Source of the DNA: Rugalucina vietnamica
Taxonomy: Eukaryota > Mollusca > Bivalvia > Lucinida > Lucinidae
DNA: 64,000 nucleotides
NCBI GenBank assembly: GCA_964017185.1
Contig: OZ024869.1
Span: forward strand, 54,648,761 to 54,712,760
Direction: 5' to 3'
In this document: positions 53,985-64,000 of the stretch, one piece after another
How the letters are laid out: each line of letters starts with the position of its first letter
Position numbering within the stretch: position 1 is the first letter of the stretch
Notes under the pieces: generated by a model
What the model was told of the DNA's origin: nothing
The model's input: the letters and a program-made list of their open reading frames with translations, nothing else
Databases searched by the model: none
Translations under genes and position numbers: made by a program

Positions 53985-55295
53985 TCACCTAAGCCTTTAG
54001 GCTCACACGATGAGCTTATTGTATACCCGTGATCTGTTGTCTCTTTGTCCATCGACAATTTTAATGACATTTAATTCTCCGAAACAGTTATGCAGACGAA
54101 GCTGCCATTTTGTTTCTAGGATTTACACCCGAAAAAGATTTTACAAAGCTGTGACATGTTACCTCGGATCTTAATGATAAAGTGTGAATATGAAAAAGAT
54201 TTTCAAACTTTTGCCCAGCATGGGTGTCAAAACTGGAGCAAGTCTTGTATTCCTAAAAAAAAAAAAAAAAAAAGGATTCAGATTGAACACATTCTGCAGA
54301 TTATTTTTGTTTTAAATTTTAGTTTTCTGTTAATTTGATGCTAGAAAGTAATATTTTCTGAAATAAATAAATTGCGTCATTACATTTTAAGAGAACAGCT
54401 CGCTTCTAAATGTTTCCAGTTGTTTAGAACTCTGAATGTATTGGAAAAGACTTGCTTGTGATTTTTTTTTTCAAGTGTCATAATCCAGAATCTTTTCCAT
54501 GAAGCCGTCATTTTTGAGAATGTCTTATATTCCTGATATTAGCAATTTAAAATCAGCCTAGGCAGGCTGTCACACAGTTTTTTTTGGTTGCATTTCAGAG
54601 ACAATGTGTGATTTTCTGAAATAAATAAAAGGTGTCACCTTATTTTGATATAAAAACTGGTTTCTGCACTATTTTTGCTTTTGATAAATGTATTGGTAAA
54701 GATTTGATTTTGATTTCTTGCAATTTAAGCCGCCATCTTGTCTCTAATGATTTTGAGTCCCCAAAAGTTATTTTGCAAAGCCACAACGTGTCATCACAGA
54801 TTTTGATGATACAGCCTGAATGCAAAGAAAAAATTCCAAATTTTTGTCTGGCATATGTGCCAAAGCTGGAGAAAGTCTTGTATTCCTAATATTAGCAATT
54901 TAAAATCAGCCTAGGCAGGCTGTCACACAGTTTTTTTGGTTGCATTTCAGAGACATTGTGTGATTTTCTGAAATAAATAAAAGGTGTCACCTTATTCTAA
55001 TATAAAAACTGGTTTCTGCACTATTTTTGCTTATGATAGATGTACTGGTAAAGATTTGATTTTGATTTCTTGCAATTTAAGCACCATTTATAAAGTGTCA
55101 TAAGCCACTGCATTCTTGTCAAGAAGCCGCCATCTTGTCTCCAATGATTTTCAGTCCCCAAAAGTTATTTTGCAAAGCCACAACGTGTCATCACAGATTT
55201 TGATGATACAGCCTGAATGCAAAGAAGAAATTCAAAATTTTTGTCTGGCATAGGTGCCAAAGCTGGAGAAAGTCTTATATTCCTGAAATAAACGA
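53985..55295 (-). repeat. Repeat with GGCTCA-type terminal hairpin and ~355-bp tandem units
   Basis: The terminus at 53982-54030 (TTAGCTCACCTAAGCCTTTA, GGCTCACACG) is the reversed end of the family C type. It is followed by three units sharing 'TCTGAAATAAATAAA', 'CACAACGTGTCATCACAGAT', 'GCCATCTTGTCTC' and 'CAGCCTAGGCAGGCTGTCAC'. Units two and three (about 54610-54965 and 54966-55290) are close; the first is diverged and shorter. Poly-A at 54257-54273. Confidence 0.75.
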
Positions 55296-55991
55296 TTCCA
55301 ATCGGGTGTGTATCGGCAGCGACGATCGCGTAGCGAGAAACGTCTGTTTACATTTTTACAATACACAGTATGTGTAGTTTATACAATAATGAGGCGGATC
55401 TAGCTGTTGTCAAAATGGGCTGCGAGTTTGGTTAAGATTCTTTGTGTTTTTATCGTGTACGAACGGGTTAAATTAGGGTACTGATCGTCGATTCATTTTG
55501 AATCAGCTAGATTTCGAACGTTTTTTGGTTGCTATGCTTTTAAAAATATTACTACTCCCTAGCTTGGCGTTTCTACTGTTTTAATTAATAATACTCAGTC
55601 TTTTTCATATTTTGGTGAGGTTAGTGATGCTATTATGTTTGGGAGAAGAGAAGCCAGTGCTTGCCTTATAATGAACAGTATTATTGCAAAATGACAGTTT
55701 ATCTTTTTTAATGTGAGCTATCAGCATTACAAACTTCGTAAAGCGTTTTCCAAGTATTGAAGTTTGTTTGAATTAGTATCCAACGACAACTCGACTTCAA
55801 CATAGCGACGTTATACATCTTTGTATAGCAATTACTTTTCTATAAAATTCAAACATTTTCATCGGATAGACATACATTGTACCAAACGAATTGGATATAA
55901 CATGGGTGTAATTTGATAGACACCATGCTAAGTTTGTTTAATCAGGGCAGGGCGGGTCGACCCTTAAAGTCCTAATAACTGTCTTTCACTT
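55296..55991. other. Unassigned spacer
   Basis: No gene or repeat recognised. Confidence 0.4.
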
Positions 55992-57239
55992 TGAGCAATC
56001 TGCCAAGAATGGGTGGGAATTCAATTGGTATATGCAAATTAACGCCAGTAAATCTCAAGTCCCAAATCCCACAAAACCATACAGTTACATGATGAAAGTG
56101 GTAACAAGTGCCCGATACCTGGGTGTTTACACTGCAACTGATTTGTTCTGGAAAGCCCATGCTATCAGTTATCAACAGTGCAAAGAAATCACTGGGCTTC
56201 GAAGAGACAAACTTAACATAAGAAAACACCTCATAATAAAAACATACACATATGGCTATAGTAAGACCCCAACTGGAGTTTGCTATTGTAAGACCCCAAC
56301 TGGAGTTGGCTATATGTAAGACCTCAAACTGGAGTTGGCTATAGTAACCCCAATTTTTGCTGGTTATTGTAAGACCCCAACTGGAGATGGCTATTGTAAG
56401 ACACCAACTTGAGTTGGTGATAATAAGACCTCAACTGGAGTTGGCTTTTGTAAGACCCCAACTGGAGTTGGCTATTGTAAGACACCAACTGGAGTTGGCT
56501 TTTGTAAGACCCCAACTGGAGTTGGCTATGGTAAGACCCCAACTGGAGTTGGCTATTGTAAGACCCCAACTGGAGTTGGCCATTGTAAGACCACCAACTG
56601 GAGATGGCTATTGTAAGACCCCAACTGGAGTTGGCTATCGTAACACCTCAACTGGAGTTTGCTATTGCTATTGGAGTTTGCCAACTGGAGTTGGCTATCG
56701 TAAGACGTTAACTGGCTGGCTATTGTAAGACCCCAACTGGAGTTGGCCATCGTAAGACCTCAACTGGAGTTGGCTATTGCAAGACCACAACTGGAGTTGG
56801 CTATGGTAAGACCCCAACTGGAATTGGCTATTGTAAGACCACAACTGGGGTATACGGCTCCAGTGTGGGATCCACATAAAAACGAACAAAAAAATGAATA
56901 ACATGTAATAGTGTCCCGAAACAGAATGCTCGGGTCCCTGTGGATTACTCCCCCTACTCAAGTGTCCTGGACACGATGCCCATGAGCAGTGGCGTACTGA
57001 CTCAAGAATACCCCTCTTTTATAAGATCATATATGGTTATACATGTACCGATACCTCTACCTTCGTATATATCATTCGTATATCATTCCAGTCCCGTTTG
57101 TGTCAATCACTGGCTTACAGACAGGTATCTGCGAAGATTGACTACTATAAATGCTCATCTTGCAGTTATTCAGAGACATAACTATCCAGCATCTCCCGCA
57201 AACGTTACTGATTTTGACAGCTTAGTACGAGCTGTGTGA
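55992..57239 (+). pseudogene. LINE reverse transcriptase C-terminal region interrupted by its own minisatellite
   Basis: Before the repeat: NGWEFNWYMQINASKSQV and TSARYLGVYTATDLFWKAH, the post-palm region (usually W...FN.SKC and AKYLGV...DL.W), then LRRDKLNIRKHL. After the repeat: TAPVWDPHKNEQ (usual EYA..VWDPH), a frameshifted stretch, then SFIRSYMVIHVPIPLPSYIS and the C-terminal part ending at TGA 57237-57239. The 27-bp array at 56258-56850 sits exactly where the (M/L)VRPQLEYA motif belongs. At least two frame changes; not functional. Confidence 0.85.
56258..56850 (+). repeat. 27-bp minisatellite GTAAGACCCCAACTGGAGTT-GGCTATT, about 20 units
   Basis: Units start with GTAAGA at 56261, 56288 and so on to 56833. 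Most are exactly 27 bp, with point changes, two shortened units and a scrambled unit near 56665. In one frame each unit reads IVRPQLELA, the same as the LVRPQLEYA motif of the surrounding LINE. Because 27 is a multiple of three, long artefactual frames appear on both strands (56357-56728 plus; 56569-56339 minus). Confidence 0.95.
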
Positions 57240-58679
57240 AAGTTGTGCCACTCAGGACCATAGATTTTACCAAACTGATGTTTTGGTCTTTTCTCTATAA
57301 AATACCAACGCTTTGCACTTTTATTCCTTTTTTTCCTTGGCGCTGCCAAGCGCCAAGCAATTGAGACGGAACGAGGATTTCTCTTTAATCTGCGGGGTCT
57401 TTTCCTTCAATCTGTGGGGTTTCCCTTTGACAGCCAGGGGCCTGGTTCCAGTCGCAATTTTTTGCTTCTCTTGTCGCATTATAAAGCAATTAAAAACGGT
57501 AACCAGACGTTGCTCTCCGCCATTGTCATTAGGACTTGTGGGAAGAATGACGTGCTTGGCTCTAAATGTGTAACATACAGCTGGCGTTCTCGACGGATAG
57601 TACTAAAACCCGGAACTAGTCAAAGGTCCGACCATATACGAATGGTATCCATCGAGGAAGTCTTTTAGCTGCTCCACTGCATTGTCAAAAGACAACTGTT
57701 GCTCCACTGCATTGTCATAAGACAACGGCAGTAACTAACAAAATTTTACTTGCGGAAAACCTGTAAGTGGGTCAGCTCCAGCGTGGGCATTTTCCGGAGA
57801 AGCGTCTGCTAGAGGATCTAAAATTAACATATTGTTGTTACCTATAGTAGCTTCCGAACTTTATAACATTGTTTATAGCTGCACTTAGTAATAAATCTAT
57901 TGAGTATTGTTTATAATTTAAAAGCCACATTTAAACAGTGCCTAAGTTGTCTGCATGAAGCATAGCAAAAGCAAATGTTCTCAATAGTCATATTTTGGTC
58001 AACGCTTGCACATGGGATAAATGGTATTTTGTGGGCTTCTAAGTGCATTTAATACTTGGGACTTGAAGTATTTGAATTTTCGTTATCAGAGTGAGTTTTC
58101 AGCAGCTCTATAAACAGAACAGGACACTTGCAGACGCTCAGATATGACGTTGTATTTACCACAAGAATGAGCCAGTAAAAATCCAGAGCTGGCAGGTTAA
58201 GCAAAGTTCAACATTGGTTTGTGATATGGAATGGTCTAGGACGTCTTCTGCTGGGGAAGGAGTAAAACCCGGGACCAAAATCCGGGACCATTTTTTACGG
58301 TCATCAAAAAGGCACTATCATATGCGTATGCAGTTTATAAGGTCATTTCAATGATGTAAATCATCGTTTATCCAAAGAATTCGAATAATTATTTGAAATT
58401 TTGATCAAAATATGGGACCCCATATGGGAACCCATCCAAGAATTTAGATCCGGGACCAGTTTTGCAGTATAGACGAAATAATGTTTTATACAGACTAGCC
58501 AAGCGTTCCTTTTAACAAGGAAAATTTATTACTATCAGCTGTGTTTACTTTAATATGATACTCCGTTGAGGATGAAAGCCGTTTACAGTAATAAATAGAT
58601 TTTCATGCAACCGTTTTAGCTACATTATGACATTCATGCAAAATACCAATAAAAGTTTATGGTCATATTCCTTTTAGGC
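57240..58679. other. Unassigned sequence, no gene
   Basis: Short frames at 57313-57668 lack domain character. TGCTCCACTGCATTGTCA(A/T)AAGACAAC is duplicated at 57669-57724. TATGGGACCCCATATGGG at 58411-58428 is palindromic. Confidence 0.4.
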
Positions 58680-58905
58680 CGCCATACACTCAGTTACCCG
58701 AACGTAACTCAATATATAAATCGCACTTACATGGAACCAACAGCACAAAAATTCGACACCACAACATAAAACAAGATGAACCACTTTTTTTTTTACAGAA
58801 GCACTGCAATGGAACGGCCTTTAGTAACATAAAACTACAGCTGGGCTTAGACCGGATTTACGAAATCCCAGCCCAACTGGCGCTGGGTTACCCCCTACAG
58901 TACTA
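58680..58905 (+). repeat. Dispersed repeat family G, 3' part
   Basis: 'CACTCAGTTACCCGAACGTA', 'CCAACAGCACAAAAATTCGA', 'GAACCAC', 'GCACTGCAATGGAACGGCC' and 'CTACAGTACTAG' follow the order of 39555-39760. Confidence 0.65.
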
Positions 58906-58911
58906 GTCATC

Positions 58912-59142
58912 AGGAAAACATGTCCGTGTAATGTCTACCCCCTTGAACCCCAATTTTATATAGCAAAACTTGGGTATGCAAGGGTATACCTACTTTTCTT
59001 AAAAAATATGCGGTTCTAACTTATACCTACAATCTGTGTTTTGACCAAAAATAAGAAAACATATCAAGCTTTTTCAGCTGAAAAGTTTACAATTTTTTAA
59101 GCTCAAAAATCTCTGTTTACTGCATGGGCAAGTTTTGGTAAT
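58912..59142 (+). mobile_element. Foldback MITE family F, copy 5
   Basis: Starts AGTCATCAGGAAAACATGTC and ends with GCATGGGCAAGTTTTGGTAAT. Most of the GC-rich hairpin centre is deleted (ATGCGGTTCTAACTTATACC remains). It abuts the family G copy. Confidence 0.75.
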
Positions 59143-60525
59143 ATACTACTCTGCAAGCGGTGGCTGCATCACAATACGACACAGTGAAAATTGTTGAGTG
59201 CCACGACAAACCACAAAACAAACAAACAAAACCTTTAATCAACTAACGCAAGTCAGCTAAAACATCTTTCTATTGAATGATATATTGTATCGTGACTCCT
59301 ACGGCTCAGGAAGTGTAGCTTTAGCATAAAGGATCATTTATTCATATTCTAAGTTGCCAAAAGTAGAGGAATTGTGACAAAATGAAAGCTAAAAACTACT
59401 TCACAATGTCGTTTTGTTGTCATTATACTTTCGTCCGTCTTAAAAATCATATTTTTTCATGTCATTTATATAAACACTGACAGCTTTTAGAGTCACTTCA
59501 TATATCAACGTTCATAGCTTATCTTTATTGAAGCCTGTTTGCGATGTAGGTCAGGTCGCCCGACTTACATGTACATGTATGTATCTTAGATTTTGCCATC
59601 GATCCAGCTACCGTTTATTTCATATCTTGGAAACTGAACATTCCTAGCAACCGGTGGATGTGTATTTAGATACTTATTTGCTAGTGTTTTCCTATTGACA
59701 ATCAGTATATACATATAACAGTTTCCTCCATGCAAATGCAAGTATATTAGCTACCAAATTATATCTTCAGTTACCGTAAAAAGAGGTCATCCTAAGGTCA
59801 ACATCTATAAACGTTTTATAGTCTGGTTCATGTCAAGATCCAAGAACATAAGACATTCGGTTCTGGACAAGAAAATTAAATTCAAGTTTTTATTCAGTGT
59901 GGTCGTTCGTCTCTCACTAATGAGAAAGACCATCATTATTTCTTGAATAAGGTTCATGTGTGTTAATTGGTGAGTTCTTTGATGGTTGACTAGACCAATT
60001 CTAGAACAAATTATAGAACAAGTCAATGTCAAGGAATAAGCTGGTGGCCCATTGGTCTTGGCTTTGCGTTCTCTGTGCTTTCTTTCAGCTCTACAGATTC
60101 TCTTTTTTGCGTAGGGCCAGGCCCTACGCAGGTATATAAATGTACCAAATTGGAATCTTTCCTATGGCGTTAATTGCTTGTCCATGTCTAAAGACGCTTT
60201 TATCACTGGACGCTTTCAATTAGTCGGGTTCTGAGGTACTTGCTTATTAGCATGAGAATATCGAACAATAAATCTAGAACCAGTCTCGCTTGCAAATTAT
60301 GGGTAAAACATGTTACCAGAGCTATCGAGTCGTTTCACCTCAACATTTGTTTCGTAACGTCATTTCGCTTCCAATATATATAGCTAGTCTCCAATGTGTG
60401 TACGTTCTATGACTTTTGTCTGTTTGATTTGAGGCTTAACGTCACAGTCAACATCTAAGGTCATGTCGTGACGGTGTGGGACTTCTGCCGAAAACTGAGA
60501 TGTCATGACATCTCAAAGTGCTGCA
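59143..60525. other. Unassigned sequence, no gene
   Basis: TTTTTTGCGTAGGGCCAGGCCCTACGCAGG at 60103-60132 contains a perfect GCGTAGGGCC/GGCCCTACGC palindrome. Nothing else was recognised. Confidence 0.45.
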
Positions 60526-60529
60526 ATAT

Positions 60530-60612
60530 AGCACCACCAAAAGTCCTATTCATCTACTTTTGGTACCACCTAGTACCACCAAAAGTCCTATTCATCTACA
60601 TTTGGTACCACC
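60530..60612. repeat. 41-bp direct duplication
   Basis: ACCACCAAAAGTCCTATTCA + TCTAC(T/A)TTTGGTACCACCTA occurs twice in a row. Confidence 0.9.
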
Positions 60613-61375
60613 TAAGTAAACAAAGGCTTGTAACATGTATAGGTGGTTGGCAGCTCTGTGCGGAGGCAACAAGCAGCCCATCTATTTGGACTGGGTCCCG
60701 TATTAAGTCAACTCGTTTTGGTGTTTTGGCTACGTTTACCCGAATACCGTCAACGCGGCTTTGGGTCAACTTGGCTCGAGTCATCTCGGTCTGTTTTTGA
60801 TATTGTTACATTATTGCGCACGGGTAAGATTGATAGCTTAAGATGAATCTACAAGGTAAAACAGGTAAGTAATCAGGGAAAATCTTTCTCACTTACTATA
60901 ATTGCTTTTCTAAGTCTGCAAGATGCTAGACTTCGAAAAATGACCTAATTCAACAAGGATTTTATAAAACCACGGTTATTACTTTACCTGGTCTCTACTA
61001 ACGCGATCTATCACGCCCTCTATCGGCAGAGACTCCATGAGGGCGTGATCACCAAAGTATTATGAAACGCTTCACGTACTCAAAAAACTTAGGGGACCAG
61101 TCAGAGAGCAGGATTCCCATTTTACCCATAATGCAACGAATTGTTTACATTTTATTGCTTTTTCACATTCACGAGTATCGAAAAACTACAGGTAGAATGA
61201 CAAGGGAGCGTGGAAATGTGTTAAGTTTATGATATTTTGTACTTCAAATCAATAACTATTCTTAAAATATTTTGTAAATAACTTGTTTTCCCATGATTCA
61301 CGCGTGTTCTCGAGAAAATACCCTTCCCACAATGCACAGCGATGACGTCACTCGTGAAGAAAAAAATGGTATGAC
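60613..61375. other. Unassigned sequence with one strong hairpin
   Basis: ATCACGCCCTC at 61008-61018 and GAGGGCGTGAT at 61037-61047 make an 11-bp perfect stem with an 18-base loop. The overlapping frames at 60468-60846 have no domain character. Confidence 0.45.
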
Positions 61376-61957
61376 GTTCCTTTCGCGAAAGGAAGATTTT
61401 CACACGAAAGGAAGATTCTATTTCAAAATTTTGAACTCATTGGCTACAATTGTGCATAGTTTAAGTTTTAAAAGGTTAAAGGAAATAGGTAATGGCTTTT
61501 GCATGACGTTCACTTTACTTTAATAAAATTGACTTTATAATATAAAACCGCAAGAAAATTTTCCTTTCGCCAGTACGGCTAGTGTCAAATGGCATTTGCT
61601 GTCCTCCTTTTCGAGCAAATTTTCTTCATAGTAAAATTTATTTTACTTTATTTTCTTATCATTTTAATGCAGAATGTACAAAAAGACAAAAAAAGCTGAT
61701 AGGCAGCGATGATGGTAATGGTATTAAGCGTTCATTTCGTAGGCAAATGTTCCTTCCGTCGCCTAAATTTAGTGAGCGTTCTTTACTTATAAGTACCTCT
61801 TTTTTGTCCAAATAACTTTTTTGTCATTTTACACATTTTACTTGATTTTTTTTATTATAACATGTATAACAAAACAATTAAAAACTGTTAAATACCGATG
61901 GCGATAATGATAAAATGTTCCTTTCGTACAAAAATCTTCCTTTCGCGAAAGGAACCT
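61376..61957. mobile_element. MITE with TTCCTTTCGCGAAAGGAA terminal palindromes
   Basis: Near 61378 and again near 61936 the perfect 18-bp palindrome TTCCTTTCGCGAAAGGAA occurs. Left GTTCCTTTCGCGAAAGGAAG + ATTTTCACACGAAAGGAA is the inverted match of the right end (TTCCTTTCGTACAAAAATCT + TCCTTTCGCGAAAGGAAC), about 42 bp. 580 bp, AT-rich, non-coding. Confidence 0.75.
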
Positions 61958-62635
61958 TCCTTTCGCTATTTAGCTATACCCGAGATAAATTTAGTGAAGG
62001 ATCCAGGCGTTTAAGGAGGACAGACATGACGTAAGGAGACGACTGGGTCATCCAGGTTAGGTCTCTAAACACCAATATTAGGATTAAAAGTATTTAACAC
62101 CAGTAACTATTTGCAAGAGATGAACGTGGTTTCCACAAAACCAGGTCGAAAATATGTCAATTAAGAGTCATGGTCATTTCGGTCATATTTCGGGAAGTCC
62201 CTCCTCTTAGGACACACTCAAAGGAAGCGGTATATTCATGGCAGAAGTTCCTCCTGAAAGAACACATTATAATGTTTGTTATTAGGAGTGTTTTCTGAGC
62301 AACTTTGAATGCTGCACTCCACACAGTAAGCAGAGTGAGGAAGGACCTTCTTATTTCTGTACGTTTGAACAGGAGTTGACCTAAAGAACTGGATTGTTTA
62401 GTAGACTTGATAAGTTTTTATTTATTCCTGTACCAAGTATACACACATATAAGCTAGGATGTGTATTTCAGCCAGATTCCATTCGCTATGAAGTATGATG
62501 ATGATCATACATAATTTAAAATTTCAACAAGATTAGATCATTGATTGAGTTAGCTAACGTTAAGCAATGTTTAAATTCAAATTGGCATATTGGCTTATTA
62601 TTAGCTATCAGGTAAAATCATCGCCTTTGGGCAAC
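61958..62635. other. Unassigned spacer
   Basis: No gene or repeat recognised. Confidence 0.4.
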
Positions 62636-63780
62636 TTATTTCAAAATTTTGCCAGCCCTATTGGATTCCATTTTTGAAGGAAGCCAATTTGTTTGTTGAT
62701 GAGACCTCGCCACTTTGATCACTCTTGTGCATTCTGTTCCCAAGACCCCATTGGTTATGTCGAAATCCTTCAAAGAGGCTGGAGAGTGTCTTTGTAGCGT
62801 CTCTTCTGGCCACATTGAAAGCGCTTTCCCTCCTGTAGTTCTCCACAAAAAAACTTTCTTTGGAAGTCGTTCAGGCATTCTCATAACATGGCCAGTCCAA
62901 CTTAGCTGTGCTAGCTTTAAGACTGTATGCATGCTTTGCATCCCTGCTGTCTTCAGGACCTCTGTGTCTGGAATCTTGTCTTACCACTTGATTTTAACAG
63001 CTTTCTCATACAGTAGGAATGGTTAAGTCTCTTTGCATGACGTTGGTATACTGTCCAGGTCTCAAATGCATACAAGAGGGTTGGCAGTACCACAGCAGCC
63101 TTGTAGACTTTCAGTATGTAGTCAAGCTTGATTCCGATATTTGCACGGAGTCTTCCGAATTCCACACTGGCTTTTGCAACTCTGGCAGTAACCACATCAT
63201 CAATGTGCACTGCTCTGGAGAGAGTGCTTCCCAGGTAGATGGATTATCAACCATTTTTTTTAATTTTGGTCCACCCACCGTGATGGTTGGTTCATTGTTC
63301 GGTTTTCCAGATGCTGATTGGTGTACGACCTCTGTCTTTTTGTGCTGATTGTGAGATCATAGTTATCACATGATTGTGAGACCTGATTCATGGTTCTTTG
63401 CATTTTTGTCTTTGAGCTGGCATTATCATTCATACCATCTGCATAGAGGAGCTCATCTAACATATCAGTCTGCACCATAGTTTTGGCTTGCAACCTTCTA
63501 AGGTTGAATATATTGCCATCGTAACGGTACCTGATTGGAAAACCAGTGTCACTGTCCTATGAGCATGGCATGAAACATCATGCTGAACAGTGTTGGTGCC
63601 ATAGCACAGCCCTGTTTGACCCCATTCGTTATCTCAAAGAGTTCAGAGAACTCTCCATCATTTTGCACACGTGTCTGCATGCGATCATGAAATAGCCGCA
63701 TCATTGCTATGAATCTGGGTGGACAGCCAAACGTGACCATGATTTTCTAGAGTCCATCACGACTAACTGTAAAAATCTTT
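62636..63780 (-). pseudogene. Non-LTR reverse transcriptase pseudogene (C-terminal half)
   Basis: On the minus strand, in several frames: TVSRDGL-stop-KIMVTFGCPP (a Trp codon TGG changed to TAG), RFIAMMRLFHDRMQTRVQND, GEFSELFEITNGVKQGCAMA and PTLFSMMFHAML (motif B), DELLYADGMNDNA (the YADD motif, now ADG), QSCDNYDLTISTK, then VHIDDVV-type ARVAKASVEFGRLRANIG, LKVYKAAVVLPTLLYAFETW, TVYQRHAKRLNH, LAQLSWTGHVMRMPERLPKK. This is the familiar invertebrate LINE reverse transcriptase from motif A to the C-terminus. The lost catalytic Asp, stop and frameshifts make it inactive. Confidence 0.9.
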
Positions 63781-63952
63781 GATGAGGTCGATAAATCTCT
63801 TGTAAACGTATATCTACAGGTTGGATTATTTTGACATTCCAATAGGATTCAATGGATCGATCAAAATGGCAAGAAAGGAGATGCCTGCTACGAGGAAAGG
63901 ATAATATGTGACGATGAAGGAGCACGCAGTGAGAACAAAGCTAGAATTAATG

Positions 63953-64000
63953 ACATTACGAAAACTTGCCTATGCAATATACGGAGATTTTTTTAGCTTT
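63953..64000 (-). mobile_element. Foldback MITE family F, copy 6 (cut by window end)
   Basis: ACATTACGAAAACTTGCCTA then TGCAATATACGGAGATTTTT is the same terminus as at 46089. The rest lies beyond the window. Confidence 0.7.

Noticed and set aside
56339-56728. Long open frames on both strands encoding repeated VRPQLEL or SYNSQLQLG
   Set aside because: They are by-products of a 27-bp tandem repeat whose length is a multiple of three; the real content is the minisatellite.

Overview
The window looks like intergenic and intronic DNA from a marine bivalve mollusc. There are no operons or ribosome binding sites, genes are sparse and some are spliced, base composition is AT-rich, and most of the sequence is interspersed repeat. 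The bivalve assignment rests on my recognising the long 'GGTCAAGGTCATC ... GGTTCTGGAGAAG ... GGTCATGTGACC' repeat family, which I know from bivalve genomes. No database search was made.

Only three loci look like ordinary protein genes. (1) Minus strand, 13340-16565: the last two exons of an ankyrin-repeat/SOCS-box (ASB-type) protein. The exons join in frame across a 1,963-bp intron filled by a Helitron-like element and a hairpin MITE; a third transposon lies just upstream, and a MITE has landed exactly at the stop codon. (2) Plus strand, 33696-34652: a single-exon, apparently intact class A (rhodopsin-like) seven-helix receptor. (3) Plus strand, 44010-44888: a GT31-like glycosyltransferase whose N-terminal membrane anchor lies immediately upstream in another frame, as if one base had been gained in an A6 run. 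A broken tandem copy of the same gene follows at 44945-45195.

The rest is repeats. 0-12.5 kb: Helitron-like elements with recognisable 3' ends, the bivalve GGTCA family, tRNA-derived SINEs and a 1.75-kb inverted-repeat element. 14-21 kb: a Helitron, a hAT-type element with an 8-bp target duplication, a TA-flanked MITE and a second hAT-like MITE. 21.7-28.9 kb: two decayed non-LTR retrotransposon fragments around a 3.5-kb tandem GGTCA array, then a third LINE that has inserted into another repeat. 30.4-32 kb: another LINE with a minisatellite. 36.9-38.5 kb: a foldback element and a 1.04-kb TIR element. 41-43.2 kb: a 1.12-kb near-perfect tandem duplication. 45.8-53.6 kb: clusters of foldback MITEs. 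56-57.2 kb: a LINE fragment in which a 27-bp coding motif has expanded about 20-fold. 62.6-63.8 kb: an antisense reverse-transcriptase pseudogene.

No multi-gene pathway is visible. The strongest unusual signals are the minisatellite born inside a LINE reading frame, the exact A|T Helitron insertion nested in another repeat, the MITE on the ASB stop codon, the displaced anchor of the glycosyltransferase, and hairpin MITE families that could yield double-stranded RNA. Boundaries of repeats are approximate unless terminal bases are named.
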